Of a DNA stretch of 64,000 nt, positions 26,341 through 35,778 are shown piece after piece. The notes below the pieces were generated by a model, which was not told the origin of the DNA, did not search any database, and saw only the letters and a list, made by a program, of their open reading frames with translations. Origin of the DNA: JBGQDM01 sp041495845 (lineage in GTDB: Bacteria > Acidobacteriota > Terriglobia > Terriglobales > Acidobacteriaceae); the NCBI GenBank assembly GCA_041495845.1, contig JBGQDM010000001.1, positions 38,107-102,106 on the forward strand, given 5' to 3'. Positions within the stretch are counted from its first letter, which is position 1. Each line of letters opens with the position of its first letter. The position numbers and the translations under genes are program-made.

Positions 26341-28287
26341 CTACGTTACCGAGGCAGAGGCGGCGGCAGCGAGCAGGGCTGGCTCGGAAAAAATGTCGCG
26401 CACCTTCCATGAGAAGAGTTGCAGGGAGAACGGCTTGCGCAGGAAATGACTCTCGGCGCTGAGTTGATGAGTCTGCATGAGGGTGCTGTGCTCGTGGCCG
26501 GAGATGTAAAGGACCTTAAGCTGGGGACGGGTCAAGCGCAGCGACTGCAGCAGATCGATTACGTTCATGCAGGGAAGAATGACATCGGTCACGAGGAGAT
26601 GGATGGTGCCGGGGTGTTCGAGGGCGGAACGGAGGGCAGCTACGCTGTTTTCCGCGGCGAGCACGGTGTAACCGGACGAGATCAAGACGATACGCAAGGC
26701 TTCCCGCACCGCGCTGTTGTCTTCGACCAGCAGGATGGTTTCGGAACCGCGGGGAATCCCTCGACGGGGAGCGCATTCACCGACAGTGGCACGGCTGGCC
26801 GCAGCACGGGGAAGACAAATCTCAAACGTGGTGCCACATCCTTGCTCACTTCGGGCACACACGGAACCGTCCATGCCCTGAATGATTTTGTAGACCATGG
26901 CTAGGCCCAGGCCGGTACCTTTGCCCTCTTCCTTGGTGGTGAAAAACGGTTCGAAGATTCGGGGCAGGACGCTGGGCGCAATGCCGTCGCCGGTATCGCT
27001 GAGGGTGAAAAGCACGTAGTCGCCGGGCGCCAGTTCGGGGCGGTCGAGATCCGCCGCGAGGTTGCGTGTCTCCAGCGTAAGCTTGCCACCGCGAGGCATG
27101 GCGTCGCGTGCGTTCGAGGCAAGGTTGAGCAGCACCTGCTCGATCTGCGTGGGATCCGCCTTGGCCGGCCACAGATCCGGAGCCGGGCGTAGGTCCAGTT
27201 CGATGTCCTCGCCGATGAGGCGCGCAATGAGCCGGGCGGAGTCGCGGAGAACAGAGTTCAAGTCCAGCGCGTGCAGAGGCTGAGGCTGACGGCGGCTGAA
27301 GGTGAGTAACTCGCGGGTAAGATCGGCGGCGCGCCGGCCCGCTTTCAGAATTTCCAGCGTCTGGTGATGGGCGTTGCTGTGCGGGTCGCTACCGTCGAGC
27401 AGCATCTCCGCGTAACTGCAGATCACCATGAGCAGGTTGTTGAAGTCGTGGGCCAGCCCGCCAGCGAAGCGACCGATGGCCTCCATTTTTTGTGACTGCT
27501 GAAGTTGCTGTTCCAGAGTATGGCGTTCCGTGATATCGAGCAGTGCTCCTTCAATCAGCGCCGCGCCCCCCGCGTCCTCTGGAACCAGAGTGAAGTTGGC
27601 AAGTAAACGGAGCGGCGACCCGTCCCGGCGCTGGGTCAGGAATTCTACGTTGCTGGCCTTGCCGTCGTGCTGCAAGCGGGCGAACGCCGGAAAGGGCTCG
27701 CCCCCGGCCGGGCCCAGTGGGTTGGTGGCATCGCGCAGGGCGTCTTCGGAGGACAAGTATCCGAGAATCTCGGCGAAGGCTGGATTGCAATCCAGGATGC
27801 GCCCCGACAGCGTGGCGCGGAACACACCAGCGGGAATACTTTGCAGCAAAGTGCGATAGCGGTCGTTCGATGTTTGCAACTGATGCAGGGTGGAACGCAG
27901 CGCCTGTTGTTCTTGATGCTGACTCGCCAGCCAGAGCAAACCGCTGGCTGTGCAGGAGTCCTGTGCTGGGCACTGCCGCCAGAGCTCTCCCCGTCCTGCG
28001 TTAAGCGGCCGGAGACCCCAGCACCCAACCCCAGTTTCCCAAAGCACAAATACCGGGGTGCCGCCGGGCAGATCGCCCAGTTCCTGCGGCTTTTCTTCTT
28101 CCCAACGACCAGAAAGCACACAGAGAACGAGATGCGTGGACGCCAGCGCGTCCGCTGCGACTTCGGCCACGCTCTGGGTGCAGCGCACCTCGACTTCGCG
28201 CAGGCCGCTGGCCTGCTTGAGGGCGCAAACCAAGGGACCGGTTTCGACCTGCTCCGCGTTGATCAGCAAAACTTCGAGCCGCTCCAT
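26341..28287 (-). CDS. Hybrid sensor histidine kinase with PAS and receiver domains
   Basis: 648 residues from an ATG with an immediately adjacent GGGAGG; a GTG 48 nt upstream is an alternative. Order: N-terminal region of about 130 residues resembling a degenerate receiver (LEVLLINAEQVETG), a PAS domain (about 150-265, GVFRATLSGRILDCNPAF), the dimerisation helix with His280 in GGLAHDFNN, the ATPase domain (NLASNARDAM, SDTGDGIAP, GKGTGLGLAMVY) and a C-terminal receiver with LLVEDNSAVREAL and LLVTDVILP. No membrane segment, so cytosolic. The cognate partner is not obvious; it borders the hemerythrin gene. Confidence 0.9.
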   Translation of the reverse strand: MERLEVLLINAEQVETGPLVCALKQASGLREVEVRCTQSVAEVAADALASTHLVLCVLSGRWEEEKPQELGDLPGGTPVFVLWETGVGCWGLRPLNAGRGELWRQCPAQDSCTASGLLWLASQHQEQQALRSTLHQLQTSNDRYRTLLQSIPAGVFRATLSGRILDCNPAFAEILGYLSSEDALRDATNPLGPAGGEPFPAFARLQHDGKASNVEFLTQRRDGSPLRLLANFTLVPEDAGGAALIEGALLDITERHTLEQQLQQSQKMEAIGRFAGGLAHDFNNLLMVICSYAEMLLDGSDPHSNAHHQTLEILKAGRRAADLTRELLTFSRRQPQPLHALDLNSVLRDSARLIARLIGEDIELDLRPAPDLWPAKADPTQIEQVLLNLASNARDAMPRGGKLTLETRNLAADLDRPELAPGDYVLFTLSDTGDGIAPSVLPRIFEPFFTTKEEGKGTGLGLAMVYKIIQGMDGSVCARSEQGCGTTFEICLPRAAASRATVGECAPRRGIPRGSETILLVEDNSAVREALRIVLISSGYTVLAAENSVAALRSALEHPGTIHLLVTDVILPCMNVIDLLQSLRLTRPQLKVLYISGHEHSTLMQTHQLSAESHFLRKPFSLQLFSWKVRDIFSEPALLAAAASASVT

Positions 28288-28473
28288 TCCTCCCGGGAAT
28301 GCAGAGAACTTTGCCGGGGAATGAGAGAAGGACACCAGGGGCGGAACCTCCTGTGTGGTTCCATCGGCGACCGTGCCGCCTGGCTTTACGCCCTGCAGGA
28401 GGGTTAAATTACCGCGGATCAGGGATTGATGGGGTCTCGGTTCTTGGTGCGAACCAGGGAACCAGCCGGTTCC

Positions 28474-28935
28474 TCAGGCGGAGAAGGTCAAGAACTTGCG
28501 TTCTTCCACCGCCACATGGGTGGTGATTTGACGCACCAGTTCCATGCCTTGCTGGCGCAGGTCCGCCATCACATTTTCAAGATTTTCCGGTCCGTCCAAC
28601 TGGTCGAGCAAGTGGGCGACGCAGTCTAATTGGTCTTGAATCAGCCGATGCTGACGCTTCATTTCCTGAGCGAAGGCGCGCAGACCCACGCCGCGTTTTT
28701 CCATCGTGGCCAGCACCGAGCGTTCTTCAAAGCGCATATGGCTGGGCACAGTCTGCGCCAGGTGGCGGCCATATCGACGCACTTCCGCTGCCTCCACCAG
28801 TTCGCCAAACGCGCAGGCAGCATTTCCCAGCGCCTGGAGCGCCAATTCAAACTGCCGGACTTCGTGCCCCAGCGCGCGATGGTCGTAACCGATCACGGCC
28901 GCGTCTGCTTGGAGAGTTACGGGTTGCCTGTTCAT
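28474..28935 (-). CDS. Hemerythrin domain protein
   Basis: 153 residues from the ATG before NRQPVTLQAD. A four-helix bundle with the di-iron ligand pattern: His in DHRALGHE, the HxxxE pair in VPSHMRFEERSV, His in KRQHRLIQDQ, and a second HxxxE in ITTHVAVEERKF. Such proteins bind oxygen or nitric oxide, or handle iron. It is oriented with the cytochrome array, 107 nt beyond the large cytochrome gene, and may respond to oxygen in the same setting; that link is positional only. Confidence 0.85.
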   Translation of the reverse strand: MNRQPVTLQADAAVIGYDHRALGHEVRQFELALQALGNAACAFGELVEAAEVRRYGRHLAQTVPSHMRFEERSVLATMEKRGVGLRAFAQEMKRQHRLIQDQLDCVAHLLDQLDGPENLENVMADLRQQGMELVRQITTHVAVEERKFLTFSA

Positions 28936-29042
28936 GGAGCGCCTCACCGAACGTGCATCTGGACCATGATCGCGCGGCGCACAGCCCGCAGGCAGCGAAG
29001 CCCATCACACACCGAAGTGAGGTCCGTCACTCCGCCCCGGGG

Positions 29043-30929
29043 TCAGTACGATGCGCCGTCGTGGTTCTCACCGTGGCAGGCAAGGTTGCAAGTCCCGTGG
29101 CCGGTACCGGTACGGGTGTAAGAGAGGACGCCGCGACTGTTCGCGCCGACAATGCTCAAATCGAAGTTGATCAGCAGGGCCGCGCTGGATGCGTGCGGAT
29201 CATGGCAGGTGGAGCAAGCCGCGCTCTGCTCCTGCACATGCAGGCGGTGCTTGAAGGTGACGTCGGCCATCACCTTGCCCTGGACATCGTGGCACTTGTC
29301 GCAGAGCGCATAGTTCGCGGGCGAATAGGATGCCCCAGCGCTTGCGCCTCCGGGCCGGGCCGGCGGCGGTTCGAGCACATTCTGGCGCTCCAACAGGTGC
29401 GCAATGTTGGAGCCATGCGGTCCCGCCGGCAGTGTGCCCGCGCCCAGGTTGCTGCCCGTATCGCTGTTATGGCAATCCATGCAATAAATCTGGCTGCCGG
29501 CGTTGAGCGTGCGCCCCAGAATCGGCGCGCCTCCCGCACTGACTACGCTCGACCGCAGGCTCGGAACATCGCCGCCAGGTCCAGCCGCGAGGTCACGCGG
29601 ACGCGTTACGGGATGAAATGAAGCGAGCGTGGTGAACTCCATGCGCGTGTTGAATGCGTTGGGGTTGCCGGCGTTGAATTGGCGCTGCGGGTTGCGTCCG
29701 AAACCAACCCCGGCGATGGAGTTGTCGGTTGCCTGCGGGCGATTGGCGCTGTCGCCATGGCACTTAAAGCAAACCTCGTACTCGTTGGCCGCTTGGGGCA
29801 AATATCCGTTGGCCGCGGACTGGCCTCTGACGCCTTGCAACGGCCCGCTAATGGAAGGTGGCAACGCGGTACCCGGCCGGGCCTGATGGCTGTTGTGGCA
29901 GTCCACACACTCGGCGTGCCGTGGCGCCCCAACCGCAATTTCCGGCATGGGGTAGAGCGCTGAGAGCGGGCTTTCCGAATCGTCGTGGGTCGACGGAGTC
30001 AACAACACGGGATGCTTGTACGCCTTGCTCAGGAATTCAGCCTTGAGGTTCTTCGTATCCACCGAACCATCGTGGCAGGCGAAGCACGTGTTCTCCTCCG
30101 GATACTTGATGAGGCGCTGCGCCACCTGCGGTGCGTGCGAGCGGTGGCAGCTCTGGCAGCCGTTATCCGCCACTCCGGTATAACCGGTATGCGCTCCCTG
30201 CAGCGTGCCATAGCGCGCGTCTTCCGCCGGGTCGGTGGGGCGGAAGTGCGCCGATCCAGTCCAGCCGGGTTGCTGGTGGCAGCTCAGGCAGATGGCGGAA
30301 CCGCGGTTGCTTTTTACCAGGAACTTGGCCTCGGTTGTGTCCCGATTTTCCTGGTGCGGCTCATGACAGGTGGTGCACTGGATTTTTCCGCTGTCATCCA
30401 GCCGCACCGCGTCGCCCGGCGCCGGGTTCACGATATTGGTGCTCAGCGTGGGAACAAATCCAAAGGGGTGGTCGTTGCTGAACCCCTGCAACCCGCTCAC
30501 GTTGGCCGGATCGCTGGCCGGCAGCGTGTAACCCGGCCCCTGCACGAATTCGATCAGGCCGTCGCTCATCGTGTCCCCCAGAGCGATGCTGCCATCGTGG
30601 CAACTCAGGCAAAGCTTGGAGACATCCTGCGGCGCAATGCCCGGCACCTGCGACTGGAGCGTGCTGCTGGCGTAACCGGAAAACGTTGTCGAAGAGGAAC
30701 GCTGATTCCAGAGGTAAGTGCCGTTGTCTGAAGGATTGTCACCCGTACGGTGCGGAGTATGGCAGAACACGCACGCATCCTGCTCCGAAAGCGCGTGGAC
30801 GGTCGCACTGGAACCGGCGCGGAAATCATGGTGCGAGTTGACCACCGCATTCTTGCCTCCCTGACCGAGAAGGCGGGAAGTGACAGCGGCGGAAAGCAAG
30901 ATGAGCGCCACCAGGAGGGTGCGCTTCAC
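29043..30929 (-). CDS. Multihaem c-type cytochrome, twelve haem-binding motifs
   Basis: 628 residues, GTG start overlapping the NHL stop by 4 nt. A signal peptide (KRTLLVALILLSAAVTSRLL) leads to eleven CXXCH motifs (CVFCH, CLSCH, CTTCH, CLSCH, CQSCH, CFACH, CVDCH, CFKCH, CMDCH, CDKCH, CSTCH) and one C-terminal CX3CH (CNLACH). Several are in doubled-CXXCH arrangement with PH or GS after the His. Long Gly/Asn/Pro linkers suggest an extended, perhaps surface-exposed protein. It is the last gene of the barrel-NHL-cytochrome unit. Function as an electron carrier across or outside the outer membrane is inferred. Confidence 0.93.
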   Translation of the reverse strand: MKRTLLVALILLSAAVTSRLLGQGGKNAVVNSHHDFRAGSSATVHALSEQDACVFCHTPHRTGDNPSDNGTYLWNQRSSSTTFSGYASSTLQSQVPGIAPQDVSKLCLSCHDGSIALGDTMSDGLIEFVQGPGYTLPASDPANVSGLQGFSNDHPFGFVPTLSTNIVNPAPGDAVRLDDSGKIQCTTCHEPHQENRDTTEAKFLVKSNRGSAICLSCHQQPGWTGSAHFRPTDPAEDARYGTLQGAHTGYTGVADNGCQSCHRSHAPQVAQRLIKYPEENTCFACHDGSVDTKNLKAEFLSKAYKHPVLLTPSTHDDSESPLSALYPMPEIAVGAPRHAECVDCHNSHQARPGTALPPSISGPLQGVRGQSAANGYLPQAANEYEVCFKCHGDSANRPQATDNSIAGVGFGRNPQRQFNAGNPNAFNTRMEFTTLASFHPVTRPRDLAAGPGGDVPSLRSSVVSAGGAPILGRTLNAGSQIYCMDCHNSDTGSNLGAGTLPAGPHGSNIAHLLERQNVLEPPPARPGGASAGASYSPANYALCDKCHDVQGKVMADVTFKHRLHVQEQSAACSTCHDPHASSAALLINFDLSIVGANSRGVLSYTRTGTGHGTCNLACHGENHDGASY

Positions 30930-32014
30930 GGCTGCGCTCCTGGCGTTGTCGCCTCCGGCTTGAGGTGGAAAATCTGGACCCGCCGGTTGTAGCCGTCGGC
31001 CACATAGACGCGATTGTTGGCGTCGATGGCGATGCCTTCCGGAAGAAAAAACTCGCCGGGACTGTTGCCGGTGCGGCCCACAAAGAACAGTAGTCGCCCG
31101 GTGGCATCAAAGACCTGCACCCGATCGTTCCGGCCCTCGACGACCCACAAGCGGCCTAGTCCATCGAGGGCAATGCCCTTCGACTTGTCGAAATCGCCGA
31201 GTCCATCGCCCAGCCGGCCGAAGGCACTCAGAAAATTTCCCTCCCCATCGAAATGCTGCACCCGGAAGTTGAGCGAGTCCATCACCCAGAAGCTCCCGTC
31301 GGGCGCGACCGCGGCATGAGTGGGATAGTTAAACTCACCACCTCGATTGCCACTCTGCCCCACCCGTTTCAGCACGTGCCCCTGCAGATCGAGGATGAGG
31401 ACTTTCATCGCGGCTGTATCCACGACGTAGATGCGTTCGCGGCCTGCATCAATGGCGATTCCGGTGCAGCGCTTGAAGATGCTCTCGTTTTTTCCGAGAG
31501 CGCCCAGCGTGCGCAGGAACTTGCCATCGGAACGGAAGACGAAGATGCGGGCGCGCAGGGCGTCGGTGACGTAGATCTGGTTCTGGCCATCGAGGGCCAC
31601 GGCGATGGGAGCAGCGAAAGGATCGCTCGCCGGAGCGCGCAACACTTTGTATTTGCGGCCGCCCGCATCGAAAATGTGAACCACGCGCTGCTTGGTGTCA
31701 GCCACCAGCACGCGGCCGTCGCGATCCACCGCCAGCCCGTGCGGCAGCAGCATGGCACGCTGGTTATCGTCCAGGCCAACGATCTTGCGCATCAGCCGCA
31801 TCAGACGACCGGGCTTAGGAGTCACATCGGCAGCCGAACGCAGTATGCCCACCCATTCCAGTTGCGAGGGCAGCAACGGCGTAGGCGCCTGGGTGTTGGC
31901 GTCGCCGGCGGGCAACCCCACCAGCAGGAAGAGCAGGGCTGTACCCAGCCCCAATCCCAGCCCGGCTGCTTTCGACTTGGGGATCGGCCCAAACACGTTG
32001 ATCAACCTTATCAA
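30926..32014 (-). CDS. NHL-repeat six-bladed beta-propeller protein
   Basis: 362 residues. A membrane or signal helix (AGLGLGLGTALLFLLVGLPAG) precedes NHL-type repeats with recurring hallmarks: GLAVDRDGRVLVADTKQRVV, GIAIDAGRERIYVVDT, GIALDGLGRLWVVEGRNDRV and GIAIDANNRVYVADGYNRRV. It overlaps both neighbours by 4 nt, so its translation is coupled to the barrel before and the cytochrome after. NHL propellers bind proteins, lipids or redox proteins; here a structural or docking role in the cytochrome assembly is inferred. Confidence 0.88.
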   Translation of the reverse strand: MIRLINVFGPIPKSKAAGLGLGLGTALLFLLVGLPAGDANTQAPTPLLPSQLEWVGILRSAADVTPKPGRLMRLMRKIVGLDDNQRAMLLPHGLAVDRDGRVLVADTKQRVVHIFDAGGRKYKVLRAPASDPFAAPIAVALDGQNQIYVTDALRARIFVFRSDGKFLRTLGALGKNESIFKRCTGIAIDAGRERIYVVDTAAMKVLILDLQGHVLKRVGQSGNRGGEFNYPTHAAVAPDGSFWVMDSLNFRVQHFDGEGNFLSAFGRLGDGLGDFDKSKGIALDGLGRLWVVEGRNDRVQVFDATGRLLFFVGRTGNSPGEFFLPEGIAIDANNRVYVADGYNRRVQIFHLKPEATTPGAQP

Positions 32015-33861
32015 AATACTGTGAAGTCGCGGCGGATGCGGAAATAGTACCGGTTGATGCCGATACCGGTAAGTTTCTGCGACTGTTCTACCGTGCTGCG
32101 ATAGTTGCCCAGTCCCGCTTCGAGGGTCACTTTGCCCAGGCGATAGCGTGCCCCCAGATCGTAGGTGCGGTATAGCTGGCTGGAGACGGCAAACAGGCTG
32201 TTTTCGCGGCGGTAGCTTGCGTTCAGGTCGAGGTTCCGCTTGAGGAAAGCGGTAGCGGCGAAGGTGGTGGCGTGCGTGGTGCGGTCGAGCAAGGGGCTGA
32301 AGACCAACTGGCTCACCGGCAGCGGCTTGCTCAAGAAATCCTGCGGGCTCAACGGAAATGGAAAGAGCGCGCTGGAGCCGTCACTGAGCGTCCTGGCGGC
32401 GGACACAGCGAAGCGCCGGTGTTCCACCTGCGCCAGAAAATTCGTGTAGCGGGACGTGATCTTGCCGGCCGAGTTCAGCAAATCCACACTACCGCGCTCC
32501 ACGCTGCCGCGCAGCCGCACCTGCGGCAGCGCCGCCGTTTCCACCTGTGCCCCATACCGTTGATCTTCCGTGAATCCACCAATCTGGTCCACCAGGTTAA
32601 GCTGGGAACGTCGTGCCGTTCCCGTCAACCGGAAACGCCGGACATCGCCCCAAGTTACGCGTGTGTCGAAATCGTTCGACAACGTGTGGTTGCTGTGGTG
32701 CAAGTCAGTAGTGATCAGGTTGACGCGGGCGGTATACGAAGCCGCAATGTCAAAGGCCCGGAGCCGGCGGTTGAACAGCACCGTGCTCAGCGACTCGGTG
32801 AAGGAGTTGCGCTCCTCAATTTGTGGAGTCACCGGCGTGAGCCGGTAGTAGCGCAAGCTTTGTATCACCCGCACCGGCTGCCACACCTGGTAACTGACCT
32901 CTCCGCCGATTGAATGGGTGTCCGCCGATTGTCCGTTGACGAAAGTGATCGGGCCCGTGGCGGTTCCGCCCGCGAAGGCCGTGCGGACAAAACTATAGGA
33001 GTATTGCGAAGTCAATTTCCTGGTATGGCGGACCACAAACTGAGCGGTCTCATAGTATGTACTCAATTCTTGCGTGCCATTCCCCTGCAACTGGCTGTGC
33101 AGGAGATCGGCGCGACTTTCCAGATTCAACGTGGCTTTCTCGCCCCAAAAGGAACGACTCACCAACCCGCTGAAGGATTGCAGGCGGGTGTCGAAGCTCT
33201 GCAGGCTGAGTCCGCCAAAGGTATTCGTGTTGCTCAAGTTGTCCACAAAGGCAGCATTCCAGTGCCAGCCCGCGCGGACATCGTCCGCTTGCAGGCCAAA
33301 ATTGCGCTGCGTGAAACCGGTGTCGGTCAGGGAGGTTGGTAACTTCACACTGTTGGTGTTGCGATTGAAGAACACGTTGAATCGCGGCAAGCTGCGATAG
33401 CGAGTGCTCCACTCCAGCGAGAGACCGGAGGTGCGGTTGGCTGAACCCACGACCTGCGTCGAAGTGTCAAAATTCGAGCGATAGTAGGTGACGTGCAGCG
33501 GCGTATTGCTTGCCGGCAGAAAAGTGGAGCTCAAGTTATAGCCCAGAAGATCGGTGTTAAAGCTGGTCAGCGGGATCGAGCTGAAGCCGCGCTGCCCCTG
33601 GAAGCCCGCGTCCAAGGTAAGAAACTTGGGGTCAAACAAGAAGCCCTGCGTACTCAGTCCCAGGTCGGCCAGCGCGTTCAGGTAGTCAGAGGAACCGCTC
33701 CCGGCGCCGATGCCCTGATAATTGCTTTGGGTGTAGCCCATACCGAAGGTGCCGCGAAGGTGCCAGCGAGCAGGTTCCTGCTGCATCAGTTGGGCCGCGG
33801 CCGGAAACGTGGTGAGCAGGACCACCAGTAGTGCGCTCCGAGTTGCAGTCCCCGTTTTCAT
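32011..33861 (-). CDS. Large outer-membrane beta-barrel protein of the cytochrome locus
   Basis: 616 residues. A signal peptide (TRSALLVVLLTTFPAAAQ) is followed by a sequence with alternating hydrophobic and polar residues typical of many transmembrane strands, for example RAFDIAASYTARVNLITTD, and it ends in the strand YYFRIRRDFTVF with a terminal Phe, the usual outer-membrane assembly signal. No plug or TonB box is seen. Coupled to the NHL and large-cytochrome genes, it fits the porin sheath of a porin-cytochrome conduit, a role known from MtrB and OmbB; homology to them is not established by eye. Confidence 0.78.
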   Translation of the reverse strand: MKTGTATRSALLVVLLTTFPAAAQLMQQEPARWHLRGTFGMGYTQSNYQGIGAGSGSSDYLNALADLGLSTQGFLFDPKFLTLDAGFQGQRGFSSIPLTSFNTDLLGYNLSSTFLPASNTPLHVTYYRSNFDTSTQVVGSANRTSGLSLEWSTRYRSLPRFNVFFNRNTNSVKLPTSLTDTGFTQRNFGLQADDVRAGWHWNAAFVDNLSNTNTFGGLSLQSFDTRLQSFSGLVSRSFWGEKATLNLESRADLLHSQLQGNGTQELSTYYETAQFVVRHTRKLTSQYSYSFVRTAFAGGTATGPITFVNGQSADTHSIGGEVSYQVWQPVRVIQSLRYYRLTPVTPQIEERNSFTESLSTVLFNRRLRAFDIAASYTARVNLITTDLHHSNHTLSNDFDTRVTWGDVRRFRLTGTARRSQLNLVDQIGGFTEDQRYGAQVETAALPQVRLRGSVERGSVDLLNSAGKITSRYTNFLAQVEHRRFAVSAARTLSDGSSALFPFPLSPQDFLSKPLPVSQLVFSPLLDRTTHATTFAATAFLKRNLDLNASYRRENSLFAVSSQLYRTYDLGARYRLGKVTLEAGLGNYRSTVEQSQKLTGIGINRYYFRIRRDFTVF

Positions 33862-33893
33862 CGCGGCCCCATCCCGGCCAGAGGAAGAAATGA

Positions 33894-33915
33894 GGAGGGA
33901 GTGGTTCCTCCCTCC
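33894..33915 (-). terminator. Hairpin between tetrahaem cytochrome and barrel genes
   Basis: Perfect 8-bp arms GGAGGGAG and CTCCCTCC with a 6-nt loop, starting 12 nt beyond the tetrahaem cytochrome stop. The minus-strand tail (TCATTTCTT) is only moderately T-rich, so it may attenuate rather than end transcription, setting the upstream and downstream gene doses. Confidence 0.5.
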
Positions 33916-33927
33916 CCATCGTGGTTC

Positions 33928-34623
33928 TTACAGGTGGCAATAGGTGCAGAAGGAACCCGAAGTCTGGGTGGGGAACTTCTGCGTCATGATGCCACTGTTG
34001 GCGTGCGGATCATGGCAGGTCGCGCACTCCATCTTTCCACCGAACAGCGGGATTTCGCCCGCGCCGTCAATGGAGTTGCCATCTGCTGGGGCCCGCAGGG
34101 CCGCGGCGGTCGCCAACGCGGGAGAGTAATTGAAGTGCACCGGATGCGTCTTGGTGAGATCTCTTACCCGGAAACCATCCGCCATGAACGTCGTACCTTC
34201 CGGGATCGGTCCCGAAAAGTCGGCCTTGGTGACGCCTTCATAGAATGAGTTCACCGCCACCGTGCCGTCATGGCAGGAGAGGCAGGCATTGGTTGGATTG
34301 CCGTCCCAGGAGCTGTCAGTAATCCCGCCGACATCCGTGATGCCGGTGTTCAAACCGTTAAAGCTGGGGCTGGCATACACGCCATAGGTGGCTACCGCCG
34401 ACAGCTTGTGGTTCCAGAGCAGGACGCCCGGGCCGGTCGGAGCCGAACCGAGTTTGTGGGCAACGTGGCAGAAGCTGCATAGCGTGAAGGCAGCAGAGTT
34501 GTATACGGAGCGTAGATCGTGCCTGTAGCCCGCCATGGCATTTTTCGATGCCCTGGCAAAGCTCATCGTGCTGAACAATGCAACCGCCAACACGATCACG
34601 ACCGTCAATTTAAGTGCTTTCAT
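33928..34623 (-). CDS. Tetrahaem c-type cytochrome
   Basis: 231 residues, ATG preceded by a near-perfect AGGAGGT. A signal peptide (KLTVVIVLAVALFSTMSFA) is followed by four CXXCH motifs: CSFCH, CLSCH, CATCH and a terminal CTYCH that ends the protein one residue later. The arrangement (LCSFCHVAH, then CLSCHDGT, then CATCHDPH) repeats the pattern of the first third of the larger cytochrome, so the two are related. Periplasmic location is predicted. It lies between the first NHL gene and the barrel gene. Confidence 0.92.
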   Translation of the reverse strand: MKALKLTVVIVLAVALFSTMSFARASKNAMAGYRHDLRSVYNSAAFTLCSFCHVAHKLGSAPTGPGVLLWNHKLSAVATYGVYASPSFNGLNTGITDVGGITDSSWDGNPTNACLSCHDGTVAVNSFYEGVTKADFSGPIPEGTTFMADGFRVRDLTKTHPVHFNYSPALATAAALRAPADGNSIDGAGEIPLFGGKMECATCHDPHANSGIMTQKFPTQTSGSFCTYCHL

Positions 34624-34719
34624 AAGACCTCCTGATGGTCTCGAACTAACCCTAGGGTTTTTCACAGCAGACTGCGTACTTCCTTCCGGCTGCGCGAATT
34701 GGTGCGCAGCAGAACTCAT

Positions 34720-35778
34720 TTAATTTCCTCCCAGGAACTGAAACACCTGCACCCGGTGGTTCAGTCCATCGCTCACGTACACCTTGTCGTGGCGGTCGAT
34801 GAAGATGCCCATGGGAAGATTGAAATCACCGGGCTGGCTGCCGGCATTGCCGACGAACATGAGCACATGCCCTGTGGCATCGAATACCTGGAAGTTGCTG
34901 AAGGCGGCGTCCACCACCCAAATGTGACCTTCACGGTCAATGGCCACGCCCTTGGGCCGCACGAAATCGCCCGGCCGCGGGCCTTGCTGCCCGAAGCGGC
35001 GCACAAATTTGTAGTCCGGAGAAAAGAGCTGTACTGAGCAGCTGCCCGTGTCCGAGACCGCGAAGGTCCCATCCGAACCGACCGCAATTCCTACTGGGAA
35101 GTTAAACTCGCCATTTTTGTCGCCGCGCTTCCCCACCTTTTGCTCCAGTTGCAAGGTGTCCAGGTTGTAGACCAGCACCTGGTGCAGTTTGGAATCGACC
35201 ACGTACAGCCGGCGCCGGACTTCATCGAGCGCCAGAAATGTCGGGTTCATCATGCCCGTGTCGGTGCCAATGCTGCCGGTAAGGTGTCCCGTCGAGTCGA
35301 AGCGGACCACCATGCGCAGGGAAGGATCGGAAACGAAAAAGTTGTCTTTACTGTCCACCGTGACGCCCAGCGGAGTCTTGAAAAAGATGCCTCGTTCCCC
35401 GCGCAGCCGCAACACCTGCTTCTTCTCCTTGTCCAGGATGAAGAGGGTGGCCGTCTGCGCGGAGACCACGAAGATCCTGCCCTTCGAATCTGCGGCCACG
35501 CCGGCGGGACGGAGGAAGTAATCCGCCTGGTTCGGGTCCGCGTTGCCCACCATGCGGTCCACGAAGGAGCGTTTCTTGCGCGGCTCGATGTCAAAGTTAT
35601 TGGAGAACATCTCCAGAAATTTCAGCCGCGGCTTGTCCGGAGGCAGCGGCCACACTAGGTTGGTGGGAGCGGCCTGCGCGTTGCTGTCTTTCTGGTCTTT
35701 TGCCCGGGCGGTGGGCGCAGCCAAAGTTACGAGAACGGCTGCGGTAAACAGTCCCAATGTCCAAATTGCCTTCTTCAT
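34720..35778 (-). CDS. NHL-repeat beta-propeller protein, secreted
   Basis: 352 residues with a signal peptide (KKAIWTLGLFTAAVLVTLA). NHL repeats include GVAADSKGRIFVVSAQTATL, GVTVDSKDNFFVSDPSLRMV, GIAVGSDGTFAVSDTGSCSV, GVAIDREGHIWVVDAAFSNF and GIFIDRHDKVYVSDGLNHRV. It overlaps the heptahaem cytochrome stop by 4 nt and is paralogous to the second propeller downstream. A periplasmic docking or scaffold role between cytochromes is inferred from this repeated pairing. Confidence 0.88.
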   Translation of the reverse strand: MKKAIWTLGLFTAAVLVTLAAPTARAKDQKDSNAQAAPTNLVWPLPPDKPRLKFLEMFSNNFDIEPRKKRSFVDRMVGNADPNQADYFLRPAGVAADSKGRIFVVSAQTATLFILDKEKKQVLRLRGERGIFFKTPLGVTVDSKDNFFVSDPSLRMVVRFDSTGHLTGSIGTDTGMMNPTFLALDEVRRRLYVVDSKLHQVLVYNLDTLQLEQKVGKRGDKNGEFNFPVGIAVGSDGTFAVSDTGSCSVQLFSPDYKFVRRFGQQGPRPGDFVRPKGVAIDREGHIWVVDAAFSNFQVFDATGHVLMFVGNAGSQPGDFNLPMGIFIDRHDKVYVSDGLNHRVQVFQFLGGN

